Assembly (NCBI RefSeq): GCF_026153455.1
Contig: NZ_CP110629.1
Location: 2,666,001-2,730,000, forward strand
Reading direction: 5' to 3'
Source: Marinimicrobium sp. C6131
Lineage (GTDB): Bacteria > Pseudomonadota > Gammaproteobacteria > Pseudomonadales > Cellvibrionaceae
Length of the DNA: 64,000 nt
The translations under genes were made by a program, and so were the position numbers. The notes below the pieces were generated by a model that saw only the letters and a list, made by a program, of their open reading frames with translations, was not told the DNA's origin and made no database searches. This document shows, piece by piece, positions 9,693 to 17,575 of the stretch. Numbering within the stretch: position 1 is the first letter of the stretch; each line of letters opens with the position of its first letter.

Positions 9693-10801
9693 CTGTCATC
9701 ACCCTGCGGCAGCAGAAAGGCTGGCGCGTGATACGCGATGGCCGCTTCCGCCTCGGCCAAGCCGCACGCGGTGGGCTCTGGCACCTCGCCGCCGGCCATC
9801 ACTTTGAGCACCGAATGGACACCGCGCGAGAGCGACTCCAGGTTGTAGCCACCCTCAAGCACCATCACCAGACGTCCGTGACAGTGTTCGCCCGCCAACT
9901 CCTGCAGGACGCCGGTCATGGCCGCAAAGCCCTCGTACGACACGTTCAGAGCCAGATCGAACCCATGGGCATCAAACCCCGCTGACACCAGAATGAGGTC
10001 CGGCTTGAAGCCGGCAACTGCCGGGGCCAGCAGTTCACGCAGAATTTTCAGGTACACCTGATCCCCCGTTCCCGCCGGAATCGGCACGTTGACGGTGGTG
10101 CCTTCGCCCATCCCGGCGCCAACCTCCTCCAGCGCTCCCGAACCGGGATAAAATGGCGCGGCCCGGTGAATGTCGAAGAACAGCACATCAGGATCGGCAT
10201 AAAAAATGTCCTGGGTACCGTTGCCATGATGGGCATCCCAATCCAGAATCAACACCCGTTCGCAGCCCAATGCCGATTGAGCGTGAGCGGCGGCCACTGC
10301 AACGTTGTTGAACAGACAGAAGCCCCGGGCACGCACAGGCTGGGCGTGATGGCCCGGCGGACGGACCAGCGCAAACGCCCGGTGTGCCGCGCCATGGAAC
10401 ACCGCCTCCACCGCCGCAATGGCGGTCCCGGCCGCCACTTCGGCCGCTTCGACACTGCCCGGCGAAACCGCCGTGGTATCCATATCCAGCCAGGCGTTCT
10501 TGCCACGCAAGGCATAAATGTCCTGTAAATAAGCGCTGGTGTGCACCCGCAACAACTCTTCATAGGTGGCGGTCCGCCCACCGGCGAGGCGAACGCCCGG
10601 AATCGGCTCCTGAGCCAACAACTCGAGAATCGAGCGTACCCGCCCAGGATGCTCCGGATAGCGCCACTGGACATTCAGACCGGACAGAATCTGTCGCACC
10701 CGCTTATCCAGCCGGCTGGGCAAAAATGCCGCGTTGGTATCCGGCTCATGGGCCAGCACCCGTTCGTCATAACACACCACTACCTCTGGAGCCTCACTCA
10801 T
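9686..10801 (-). CDS. Histone-deacetylase superfamily deacetylase
   Basis: A 371-residue zinc hydrolase of the arginase/deacetylase fold. RPPGHHA (H151, H152), the metal-binding DWDAHHGNGTQ (D187, D189, H191), SAGFDAH and EGGYN are all intact, so it should be catalytically active. Bacterial members deacetylate acetylpolyamines, acetoin-pathway proteins or other N-acetyl amides; the substrate here is not shown. The start MSEAPEVVV is chosen because GGAGGGAGA lies immediately upstream; the open frame continues 35 codons further without support. It is divergent from the guanidine-riboswitch operon. Confidence 0.93.
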   Translation of the reverse strand: MSEAPEVVVCYDERVLAHEPDTNAAFLPSRLDKRVRQILSGLNVQWRYPEHPGRVRSILELLAQEPIPGVRLAGGRTATYEELLRVHTSAYLQDIYALRGKNAWLDMDTTAVSPGSVEAAEVAAGTAIAAVEAVFHGAAHRAFALVRPPGHHAQPVRARGFCLFNNVAVAAAHAQSALGCERVLILDWDAHHGNGTQDIFYADPDVLFFDIHRAAPFYPGSGALEEVGAGMGEGTTVNVPIPAGTGDQVYLKILRELLAPAVAGFKPDLILVSAGFDAHGFDLALNVSYEGFAAMTGVLQELAGEHCHGRLVMVLEGGYNLESLSRGVHSVLKVMAGGEVPEPTACGLAEAEAAIAYHAPAFLLPQGDDSQ

Positions 10802-11113
10802 TCTCCCTCCACCATTCATCCACCCGCGGTTCCCCTGAGCATATACCAGTACGACCGGCTTCGCTTTGACCCAAAAGATACCGTCACGGTCACCCCGTTG
10901 CTCCACGCCGGTGCACCCGTTGGAGCCGCCTTGCCTGCGGACCGGAAACCCGTTCCCGGGCGCTGCATGAAAATCCCTTTCAGATCAGCCACTTCGACTC
11001 CAAAGCCGGCGACTGGTACGGATTCTGCAACGAACCCGGCAGGACCGTTTGATCTCCAGCGATCAGGCACGGACCGGGACGTCCGCCTTCATCATTGAGT
11101 GATGCCATTACGC
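10802..11113. other. Untranslated upstream/leader region of the riboswitch operon
   Basis: About 310 bp lie between the divergent deacetylase start and the first riboswitch hairpin. Several short coding-looking stretches occur in different frames (for example ISHFDSKAGDWYGFCNEPG around 10980-11040), but each is interrupted by stops and none has a start with a ribosome site. It should contain the promoter of the downstream operon, but no clear -35/-10 pair was found by eye. Confidence 0.4.
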
Positions 11114-11167
11114 CCGGGACGACCCGGACGGCCGAGGAGGGCCGGATTACCATCTGGACGACCAGAT
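11114..11167 (+). promoter_or_regulatory. Guanidine-II (mini-ykkC) riboswitch
   Basis: There are two small perfect hairpins, each with an ACGA tetraloop. P1 at 11114-11127 is CCGGG-ACGA-CCCGG. P2 at 11152-11167 is ATCTGG-ACGA-CCAGAT. Both have the core GGACGACC. A 24-nt linker joins them and can itself fold as CGGCC-GAGGAG-GGCCG (11129-11144). Two short stems with ACGR loops and a linker of this size are the defining architecture of mini-ykkC, shown by others to bind guanidine through loop-loop pairing. P2 ends 16 nt before the Shine-Dalgarno of the oxygenase gene, which suggests translational control. No covariance search was run. Confidence 0.88.
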
Positions 11168-11197
11168 ACCTTGAGTACAAACCGAGAGGTAATCCAG
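11168..11197 (+). promoter_or_regulatory. Shine-Dalgarno region with possible anti-SD pairing
   Basis: ACCTT (11168-11172), immediately after hairpin P2, can pair with GAGGT (11186-11190), which is the ribosome-binding site GAGAGGT of the oxygenase gene. This offers a simple off-state in which the Shine-Dalgarno is hidden and is freed when guanidine locks the two hairpins. The pairing is seen in sequence; the switching model is inference. Confidence 0.45.
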
Positions 11198-12250
11198 ATG
11201 ACATCGGGCAAAGTATCAAATAATCCGCACACCGCCTTTCAGACGCTGCCGGTGGTCAATGTCTCGGGCCTGGGCTCAAGCGACCCGGGCCAGCGCCAGG
11301 CCGCCGCCGAGCAACTGGGTCAGGCGGCCCGCGATGCCGGCTTTCTGTACGTGGTCGGTCACGGTATCCCCGCCGACTACACCGAGCGACTGATCGCCCG
11401 GACCAAAGCGTACTTCGCCTTGCCCTACGCCGAAAAAATGCGTCATTACATCGGCCACTCCGTCAACCACAGCGGCTACGTCCCGGAGGGTGAGGAGCGC
11501 TTCTACGGTGCCAAGAGCGTCGACAAAAAAGAAGCCTACGACATTGGCTACGATATGCTCGAGCCGGCCCATCGCCGCCCGATGCTGGGCCCCAACCAGT
11601 GGCCGGACATGCCCGGCTTCAAAGAAGACATCTTGCCCTACTACCAATCGGTGCTCGCCCTCGGGCACCAATTGTTTCGGGGCTTTGCGCTGGCGCTCGG
11701 CCTCGCCGAAGACACCTTCACCCAACACATCCGTCGCCCGCCCAGCCAATTGCGCCTGATTCACTACCCGTACAACCCGGACCTGCCGCCGGACACCCCG
11801 GGCATTGGCGCCCACACCGACTACGAGTGTTTCACCATTCTGAAGCCGACCGCTCCGGGACTCGAAGTGCTCAATGGCGCGGGCGAGTGGATTGATGTTC
11901 CGCTACTGGACAATGCCTTTGTGATCAATATAGGCGACATGATGGAAGCACTCAGCAACGGCGCTTTCGTCGCTACCTCACACCGGGTACGCAAAGTCGC
12001 CGAGGAGCGCTACTCCTTCCCCATGTTCTGCAACCTGGATTACGACACGGTCATCGAGCCACTTCCCGACCTGGTCAGCGAAAACAATCCGCCACGCTAT
12101 GCCCCCCTGATCGCCGGGGAACACCTCTATGCGCAAACCATTCAGACGTTCGAATACCTGAAGCAGCGACTGGCGCAGGGTGAACTGGAATTGCCCGCCG
12201 GCGCCAAGGGCCTGTCTTCCTTCGGCAAGAAATTGGGGGAAACCGCATGA
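11198..12250 (+). CDS. Isopenicillin-N-synthase-like Fe(II)/2-oxoglutarate oxygenase
   Basis: A 350-residue member of the 2OG-Fe(II) oxygenase superfamily, with an N-terminal DIOX_N-type region (TLPVVNVSGLGSSD, then FLYVVGHGIP) and a double-stranded beta-helix core. The iron ligands H206, D208 (GAHTDYECF) and H262 (TSHRVRKV) and the oxoglutarate-type R271xS273 are present, so it should be active. The start is the ATG after GAGAGGT; the frame extends 33 codons upstream, but that stretch is the riboswitch. The next gene overlaps by 4 bp (ATGA). The guanidine-II element suggests a guanidino compound as substrate or inducer; the reaction is unknown. Confidence 0.88.
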   Translation: MTSGKVSNNPHTAFQTLPVVNVSGLGSSDPGQRQAAAEQLGQAARDAGFLYVVGHGIPADYTERLIARTKAYFALPYAEKMRHYIGHSVNHSGYVPEGEERFYGAKSVDKKEAYDIGYDMLEPAHRRPMLGPNQWPDMPGFKEDILPYYQSVLALGHQLFRGFALALGLAEDTFTQHIRRPPSQLRLIHYPYNPDLPPDTPGIGAHTDYECFTILKPTAPGLEVLNGAGEWIDVPLLDNAFVINIGDMMEALSNGAFVATSHRVRKVAEERYSFPMFCNLDYDTVIEPLPDLVSENNPPRYAPLIAGEHLYAQTIQTFEYLKQRLAQGELELPAGAKGLSSFGKKLGETA

Positions 12251-13179
12251 CGCTGCAGGAACTGCTCGAACGTCACGTGCGGCCTGCCGCTTCGGGAGTA
12301 CCGGACTGGATGCTGGGCTGCTTTCGCCGTCGGTGCATCAGCTTCGCCAATGGCGAGTCCGACAACCAGACCATTGTGTACTGGTTCCAGAGCCGCAATA
12401 CCACCATCGACTTGCGTCTGCCTGTCGCAGGGCAGCAAGTGCCCGCGAAAGCCCTGAGTGAATACAGTCCCACGGAACTGCAGACTCTTGCCAACTATGA
12501 AGGTTGGGAGGCGCAATCACAGTGGGACGGTGAGCGCATGAGCTGGTTCGACGAGACCGCGTTGCAGACTCACAACCGCTGGCCGGAACCGGCCGAACTC
12601 AAACGTATTGGCAACTGCATGATCGAGTTCGCACCGAGTGGCGCCTATGTGGAGGACTGGCGTGCGCAACCGACGCAGGCCGGTCCGCTGATCGGCCTGC
12701 GTCTCATTGACCAGCGCAACCTGGACACCGGCGAGTGCATTCATCGCGGCGGCGGGCTGATTGTCGCAGGCGATCACGCGGCGCTGGTGCTCGGTCGGCC
12801 GGATTCGTTGTCGGGAGAATCGGCATTGCGCGAGCAGATTGGTTCCGCCGACCCGCTGTCACTCAAACGCCTGCTTCAATTTGAAACCTCCGTCGCTCAG
12901 GGCTCACTGACCGAGGGCTACACCATTGAACACAGTACCCGACCGGAACGGGTCGACCAATGGCTTTGGCCCACCACCGACGTTGACTGGTCCATTAAGG
13001 ACCGGGAGGTGCGCCAGCAATTCACCCTCGATGGTGCCACCCATGAGCGTCGCTTTCGAGTGGACACTCTCGAGGCGCATTTCCCGTTCGATTTACACAC
13101 GCCCTGGCCGGCAGACGCCCGTGCCTGGTTCGGCCGCGAAGCCGCCACCCTGACCCGTTACACCCGTCTTCTTGATTAG
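12247..13179 (+). CDS. Unrecognised 310-residue protein of the guanidine-riboswitch operon
   Basis: I do not recognise this family with confidence. It has no signal peptide or membrane segment, so it is probably cytoplasmic. It is rich in aromatic and beta-prone stretches (TIVYWFQSRNTTIDLRLP, then GGGLIVAGDHAALVLGRP), which suggests a lipocalin-like or other beta-barrel fold, perhaps in two halves. The ATGA overlap with the oxygenase gene implies translational coupling and a shared task. The binding-protein gene follows 20 bp later. No catalytic motif is evident. Confidence 0.85.
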   Translation: MTLQELLERHVRPAASGVPDWMLGCFRRRCISFANGESDNQTIVYWFQSRNTTIDLRLPVAGQQVPAKALSEYSPTELQTLANYEGWEAQSQWDGERMSWFDETALQTHNRWPEPAELKRIGNCMIEFAPSGAYVEDWRAQPTQAGPLIGLRLIDQRNLDTGECIHRGGGLIVAGDHAALVLGRPDSLSGESALREQIGSADPLSLKRLLQFETSVAQGSLTEGYTIEHSTRPERVDQWLWPTTDVDWSIKDREVRQQFTLDGATHERRFRVDTLEAHFPFDLHTPWPADARAWFGREAATLTRYTRLLD

Positions 13180-13199
13180 AAACCCACCGGAGAAACACC

Positions 13200-14267
13200 A
13201 TGACCCTTCGCATCCTGAAAACCCTGACTCTGACTGCACTGCTGTCGCTGTCCGCCATTTTTGCCCACGCTCAGGAAGAGCCGAAAAAGTTCACGCTCGC
13301 CTGGTCCATTTATGTGGGCTGGATGCCCTGGTACTACATCAACGAAACCGGCCTGATGGATAAATGGGCCGAGAAGTACGGTATTGAAGTCGAGCTGGTA
13401 CAGATCAACGACTACATCGAGCCGATCAACATGTACACGGCCGGGCGCTTCGATGGCGCCACCATGACCAACATGGACCTGCTCACCATTCCGGCCGCCT
13501 CCGGCGTCGACACCACCGCGCTGATCACCGGTGACTACTCCAATGGCAACGACGCCGTGGTGCTCAAGGACCGCGACAGTCTGAAAGACATCAAGGGCAT
13601 GGATGTCTATCTATTGGAGCTGTCGGTCTCTCACTACACGTTGGCCCGGGCGTTGGACTCGGTGGGTCTGACCGAGCGCGACATCAACGTCATCAACACC
13701 TCCGATGCCGATATCGCCAGCGCTTTTAACGATCCGGCGGTGCAGGCCAGTACCCTGTGGAACCCGCAGTTGGCCGAAGTGATGAAACATCCGAAAGCCA
13801 ACAAGGTATTTGACTCGACCCAGATTCCCGGTGAAATTCTCGACATAATGGCGGTCCGCACGGAAACCCTGGAAGCCAACCCCGAGCTGGGCAAAGCGGT
13901 CACCGGTGCCTGGTTTGAAGCCATGGCAATCATGAGTTCCGATACCCCGGAAGGTCGCGCGGCCAAGCAGATGATGGCCGAAGCTTCAGGCACCGATCTG
14001 GCTGGCTATCAGTTGCAACTGGACGCCACCGAACTGTTCTACACCCCGCAACAGAAACTGGCGTTCGCCACCAGCGAGCAACTGGCTGAAACCATGTCTT
14101 TCGTTACCGAATTTTCTTTTCGCCACGGTCTGTTGGGCGACGGCGCTCCGTCCGCCGATTACATCGGAATCGAACTGCCCAACGGCGACATCTGGGGCAA
14201 CAAAGACAATGTGAAAATGCGCTTTAACAATGAGTTTGTGGAAATGGCGGCGGAGGGGAAACTGTAA
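13200..14267 (+). CDS. ABC transporter periplasmic binding protein, urea-carboxylase-region type (NMT1/TauA-like)
   Basis: A 355-residue secreted binding protein with a signal peptide cleaved after AHA (residue 24) and a GGAGAA ribosome site. The mature start FTLAWSIYVGWMPWYYINET and the body (DAVVLKDRDSLKDIKGMDVYL) match the binding proteins that accompany urea/guanidine carboxylase clusters, a branch of the nitrate/taurine type-II fold. With the riboswitch upstream, guanidine or a guanidino compound is the likely ligand. No permease or ATPase gene follows; the next gene is convergent. The partner components must lie elsewhere or be absent. Confidence 0.85.
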   Translation: MTLRILKTLTLTALLSLSAIFAHAQEEPKKFTLAWSIYVGWMPWYYINETGLMDKWAEKYGIEVELVQINDYIEPINMYTAGRFDGATMTNMDLLTIPAASGVDTTALITGDYSNGNDAVVLKDRDSLKDIKGMDVYLLELSVSHYTLARALDSVGLTERDINVINTSDADIASAFNDPAVQASTLWNPQLAEVMKHPKANKVFDSTQIPGEILDIMAVRTETLEANPELGKAVTGAWFEAMAIMSSDTPEGRAAKQMMAEASGTDLAGYQLQLDATELFYTPQQKLAFATSEQLAETMSFVTEFSFRHGLLGDGAPSADYIGIELPNGDIWGNKDNVKMRFNNEFVEMAAEGKL

Positions 14268-14297
14268 AGGCCGGCGGTAAAGGATGAGCCCCGGGGA

Positions 14298-14324
14298 CGG
14301 CACTGACCCGGGAGGTCAGTGCCG
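14298..14324. terminator. Hairpin between convergent genes
   Basis: CGGCACTGACC (14298-14308) and GGTCAGTGCCG (14314-14324) form a perfect 11-bp stem with a 5-nt loop. It lies 30 bp past the binding-protein stop and overlaps the TetR stop codon. There is no clear U-tract in either direction, so it may be a weak bidirectional terminator or an mRNA-stabilising stem. Confidence 0.5.
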
Positions 14325-14921
14325 AACGCGGTAGCCATCAAGCAGAGCGTTCACATCTTCCAGCAGGGGCTCTAAAGTCTGGTCGGCCACATGCCGTTGG
14401 GCAAAGGTGCGCAAGCCCATTATCTGCACCTGAATCAGACGCGCCAGCCGCTCGCAATCGACATCGGCGCGCAACTCGCCCTCACGTTGGGCGCGCTTGA
14501 GCAGATCCTCAAAAATTTCCTCGATGTCGGCCAACAATTCATTGACCCGGCTCCCGAGAGGCTCATCTTCCTCGGTCACCTCCAGCAGCGTTTTCACAAT
14601 CATGCAAGCTCGCGCCGGAGGCTCGGACGCGGGGGAATCACCCATGACCATATGGCGTAAAAACGCCTGCAGGGCATTCATGGGGGACTGGGACGCCTGG
14701 AGTTGCTCGTCCAACTGTTTGAGCAGATCCGAAGCGTATACATCCAGTGCCTCCAGAAACAACGACTGCTTGCTGCCAAAGGCGGCATAGAGACTCCCGG
14801 GGCGCATATCCAGCGCCAGCTCCAGTTGTTTGAGCGAGGTGCCGTGATACCCTCGGGCCCAGAACAGCGATACCGCCTTGTCCAGCGCGGTTTTACGATC
14901 GTACTTGGCAGCTCTTGGCAT
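14316..14921 (-). CDS. TetR/AcrR family transcriptional regulator
   Basis: A 201-residue repressor-type regulator. The N-terminal helix-turn-helix region is clear: KTALDKAVSLFWARGYHGTS, then LKQLELALDMRPGSLYAAFG. The C-terminal ligand domain (about 60-200) resembles the TetR_C group with an ARACMI segment. It converges with the binding-protein gene and is divergent from a DUF1853 gene. Its target and ligand are not evident, and no obvious palindromic operator was found in the 117-bp spacer to the DUF1853 gene. Confidence 0.92.
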   Translation of the reverse strand: MPRAAKYDRKTALDKAVSLFWARGYHGTSLKQLELALDMRPGSLYAAFGSKQSLFLEALDVYASDLLKQLDEQLQASQSPMNALQAFLRHMVMGDSPASEPPARACMIVKTLLEVTEEDEPLGSRVNELLADIEEIFEDLLKRAQREGELRADVDCERLARLIQVQIMGLRTFAQRHVADQTLEPLLEDVNALLDGYRVRH

Positions 14922-15038
14922 GGCGCATACCTCGGGTCTTCAGGGGCGTGGCCCCCATTTGACCACAGTTCAGGCTGCGTCTCAAAAGTAAAACCGGGGT
15001 CAAGGGTAAAACCCGAGCAACTGGGATACACTGTGTCC

Positions 15039-15938
15039 ATGGACAGCCCCCTTCCCGCAACGCGCTATTCATTGAGCACCCTGCGCCACCTCGCCTGGCT
15101 GCTGGGCGCGCCACCGCTCTGGCAGGACGCCTGGCGCTGGCACCTGTCACCCACTGAACAGACCCGCATCCGCACGACGCTGGACCGCTGGGCCGCCCAT
15201 CCGGAAGCGGGCCCCGCCTTCCTCACCGAAACCGCTCCGCCGCGCCTCGGCCTGTATTTCGAGCGTCTCTACGACTGTCTGATGACCGAGCTGTTGGGCT
15301 GGGAAAAAGTGATCAACAACCTGCCGATTCGGGGGCAGGGACGAACACTGGGAGAGTTGGATTTTATCTTCCGAAACCCCGCTACCGGCGCACTTGAACA
15401 CCACGAAATCGCGGTAAAATTCTACCTGGGCCATCCGGCCCCCGATGGGATTGAGCCGCTCTGGTACGGCCCCAACGCCCGGGACAGACTGGACTTGAAA
15501 ACCCGCCACCTACGGGAGCATCAGAGTCGGCTGACCCACCGACCGGAAACCGTGGAGGCATTACGTTTACTGGGAATCGACACCCCGCGCATCACTCGGG
15601 TGATCATGCCCGGCTATCTGTTCTATCCCTGGCAGGAAGATTACCCCGCCCCGGTTCAGGCACCGCCAGACCATTTGCGTGGGTACTGGTTGTATCTGGA
15701 CGACATTGAGCCGGTAGATACCCGTCACTGGGTGCCATTGAAAAAGCCCCACTGGCTGGGCCCCTGGATGCAACCTATGCCGCCGGAAGCCCGGCTTACA
15801 CAGGCCTCATTCGCGCAGATTCGCGAGAGAGAAACGCCTCGCCTGTTCTCCGCCTTGGCGCTGGACCGGGAGTCCGGTTATTGGGTGGAACGCGACCGCT
15901 TTTTCGTGATGCCCAGCGCTTGGCCCGACATCACCTGA
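15039..15938 (+). CDS. DUF1853 family protein
   Basis: A 299-residue cytoplasmic protein of a conserved proteobacterial family of unknown function. Characteristic stretches are LGLYFERLYDCLMTELLGW, IRGQGRTLGELDFIFRNP, EIAVKFYLG and GPNARDRLDLKTRHL. The arrangement of E, D and the ExAVKF motif recalls PD-(D/E)xK nuclease-like folds, but that is only a suggestion. The start MDSPLPATRYS is chosen because the frame upstream overlaps the divergent TetR gene. It converges with pxpC, with 10 bp between stops. Confidence 0.88.
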   Translation: MDSPLPATRYSLSTLRHLAWLLGAPPLWQDAWRWHLSPTEQTRIRTTLDRWAAHPEAGPAFLTETAPPRLGLYFERLYDCLMTELLGWEKVINNLPIRGQGRTLGELDFIFRNPATGALEHHEIAVKFYLGHPAPDGIEPLWYGPNARDRLDLKTRHLREHQSRLTHRPETVEALRLLGIDTPRITRVIMPGYLFYPWQEDYPAPVQAPPDHLRGYWLYLDDIEPVDTRHWVPLKKPHWLGPWMQPMPPEARLTQASFAQIRERETPRLFSALALDRESGYWVERDRFFVMPSAWPDIT

Positions 15939-15948
15939 AACGTCACAA

Positions 15949-16887
15949 TCACGACTCGTGCATAAATCGCAAAAACCGGACGTAGTCCTGGCTCCCCTCC
16001 CATGAAGCTGGGGTAAACCGGACCGGTTGACCGGGCTGGCGCTGGGCCAACGCAAAGGCATCCAAGGGGTGAGCCGTCCCCAGCTTGGGGTAGCCACCGA
16101 TGGTCTGACGGTCTTTGAGCAGAATGATGGGCTGACCGCTGGGAGGCACCTGGATGGCACCGAAGGGGATACCTTCGGAGACAATGCCACCCACGGTCGG
16201 ATGCAGCGTCGGCCCGGCCAGGCGGACACCCATACGATCACTGTGGGTGGATACCCGGTACTCACTGGCATAAAACCGGTTCATCTCAGCGTCGTCAAAC
16301 AGGGTCCGCTGCTGATCTTCCAGCACCCGCACGGTCAGCGGTTTGGTGTAATCGGGAATAAAGCGCGGTGGCACGCGGCGTAACATTCTCCGTTCGCCAG
16401 CGGCACAGGGCAGGCAGTCGCCCTCCTGCAGCGGGCGCCCCCGGCCGTCGATTCCACCCATCTGCTCGCGCACAACCGTCGCGACCGATCCGAACGTGGG
16501 CGAAATCACGAATCCGCCCGCCACCGCGAGGTACGCACGAACACCGCTGCGGGGAAACCCGAATTGCAACCGATCGCCCACCTCGACGCTATGGGTCTGC
16601 CAGTTGGCCAATGCCACACCATTACAGCTTGCCTGCAGGTCAGCGCCGGTCAGGGCGATGCGGGTGGACTTCTGTACCTCCAATATCAGCCCACCCAGCG
16701 TGATTTCCAGAGCGGGGCTATTGGGTGAATTGTCCAGGAGTTTATTGGCCCAGAGAAACGCTCGTTCATCCGCGGCCCCTCCGGGGGTCAGGCCCAGGTG
16801 TTGGTAGCCGAATCGCCCCAGATCCTGCAGCAGCGTCAGCATTCCGGGCTTGATCACGGTCAATCCTGAAATGGGACGATCAGTCAT
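15949..16887 (-). CDS. pxpC: 5-oxoprolinase subunit PxpC
   Basis: A 312-residue protein of the carboxyltransferase C/D domain family, formerly called allophanate hydrolase subunit 2. It starts MTDRPISGLTVIKPGMLTLL and contains DLGRFGYQHLGLTPGGAADE and GFVISPTFGS, both typical. With PxpA and PxpB it performs ATP-dependent opening of 5-oxoproline to glutamate. The ATG lies 8 bp inside the pxpB gene, so translation is probably coupled. The longer open frame to 17013 overlaps pxpB and is rejected. Confidence 0.95.
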   Translation of the reverse strand: MTDRPISGLTVIKPGMLTLLQDLGRFGYQHLGLTPGGAADERAFLWANKLLDNSPNSPALEITLGGLILEVQKSTRIALTGADLQASCNGVALANWQTHSVEVGDRLQFGFPRSGVRAYLAVAGGFVISPTFGSVATVVREQMGGIDGRGRPLQEGDCLPCAAGERRMLRRVPPRFIPDYTKPLTVRVLEDQQRTLFDDAEMNRFYASEYRVSTHSDRMGVRLAGPTLHPTVGGIVSEGIPFGAIQVPPSGQPIILLKDRQTIGGYPKLGTAHPLDAFALAQRQPGQPVRFTPASWEGSQDYVRFLRFMHES

Positions 16888-17572
16888 CCAGCCGGCCTCC
16901 CTGCGCCAGAAACTCGTCCCGGCTGATGGACAAAAACCGCACCCGATCGCCCGGTGCGACCGGGCACAAGTTGTCCCGGTCAGGGTCGAACATTCTGAGC
17001 GCCGTGCGCCCAAGCAGATTCCAGCCGCCCGGGGTGTTCACCGGGTACACCGCCGTCTGCCGGTCTGCCAGCGCCACTGAGCCAACCGGCACGGCCGGCC
17101 GGGGGCTGTCCAGACGCGGCGTGGCCAACTCGTCCGCCACCTCCCCCAGATAGGCAAAGCCCGGCGCAAAACCGATGGTATACACCGTGTATTCCCGTGC
17201 AGTATGAAGGCGAACAACCTCATCGATCGTAATTTGATGGTGAGCGGCCACCCGCTCCAGATCCGGTCCCACCGAGGGATGGTAGTACACCGGAATCTCA
17301 ACCAGACATCCGGCGTCGGAAGGAGCCATGAGCCGTTCGCTCAGTACCGATTCAATGGCGGGACAAAGGCTATCAAATGATTCGTATCGCGGATCAAAAC
17401 AGACCATCAACGTGGTGTATGAAGGTACCAGGTCTCGCACACGGCCGGTCAACCGGCTGGCCAGACGATCCGTGGCCGCGCGAATCCGGGGCACCAAAGC
17501 GGGATCAATGCGATCACCAAAACGCAGCAGGAGGCAGTCTGGTCCGGCAGGTTCCAGTGTGAAGTCCGACAC
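16880..17572 (-). CDS. pxpB: 5-oxoprolinase subunit PxpB
   Basis: A 230-residue carboxyltransferase A/B domain protein, formerly allophanate hydrolase subunit 1 or KipI. Typical motifs include RVRDLVPSYTTLMVCFDP, the long YTVYTIGFAPGFAYLGEV and NTPGGWNLLGRT. It is the middle gene of pxpA-pxpB-pxpC, 3 bp after pxpA. Homologous domains occur inside urea carboxylase, but the adjacent pxpA gives the 5-oxoprolinase assignment. Confidence 0.95.
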   Translation of the reverse strand: MSDFTLEPAGPDCLLLRFGDRIDPALVPRIRAATDRLASRLTGRVRDLVPSYTTLMVCFDPRYESFDSLCPAIESVLSERLMAPSDAGCLVEIPVYYHPSVGPDLERVAAHHQITIDEVVRLHTAREYTVYTIGFAPGFAYLGEVADELATPRLDSPRPAVPVGSVALADRQTAVYPVNTPGGWNLLGRTALRMFDPDRDNLCPVAPGDRVRFLSISRDEFLAQGGRLDD

Positions 17573-17575
17573 CCC

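Noticed and set aside
10829..11170. Coding-looking fragments in three frames upstream of the oxygenase, suggesting a decayed gene
   Set aside because: Stops interrupt each frame, no ribosome site is present and no family is recognisable; GC-rich sequence gives such stretches by chance. A weak possibility of a relic remains.
11099..11197. N-terminal extension of the oxygenase (33 extra codons)
   Set aside because: The extension consists of the riboswitch hairpins; a good ribosome site precedes the ATG at 11198.
15949..17572. pxpB/pxpC as allophanate hydrolase or guanidine carboxylase parts linked to the riboswitch operon
   Set aside because: pxpA is adjacent in the same operon, and all three match 5-oxoprolinase; a TetR and a DUF1853 gene separate them from the riboswitch operon.
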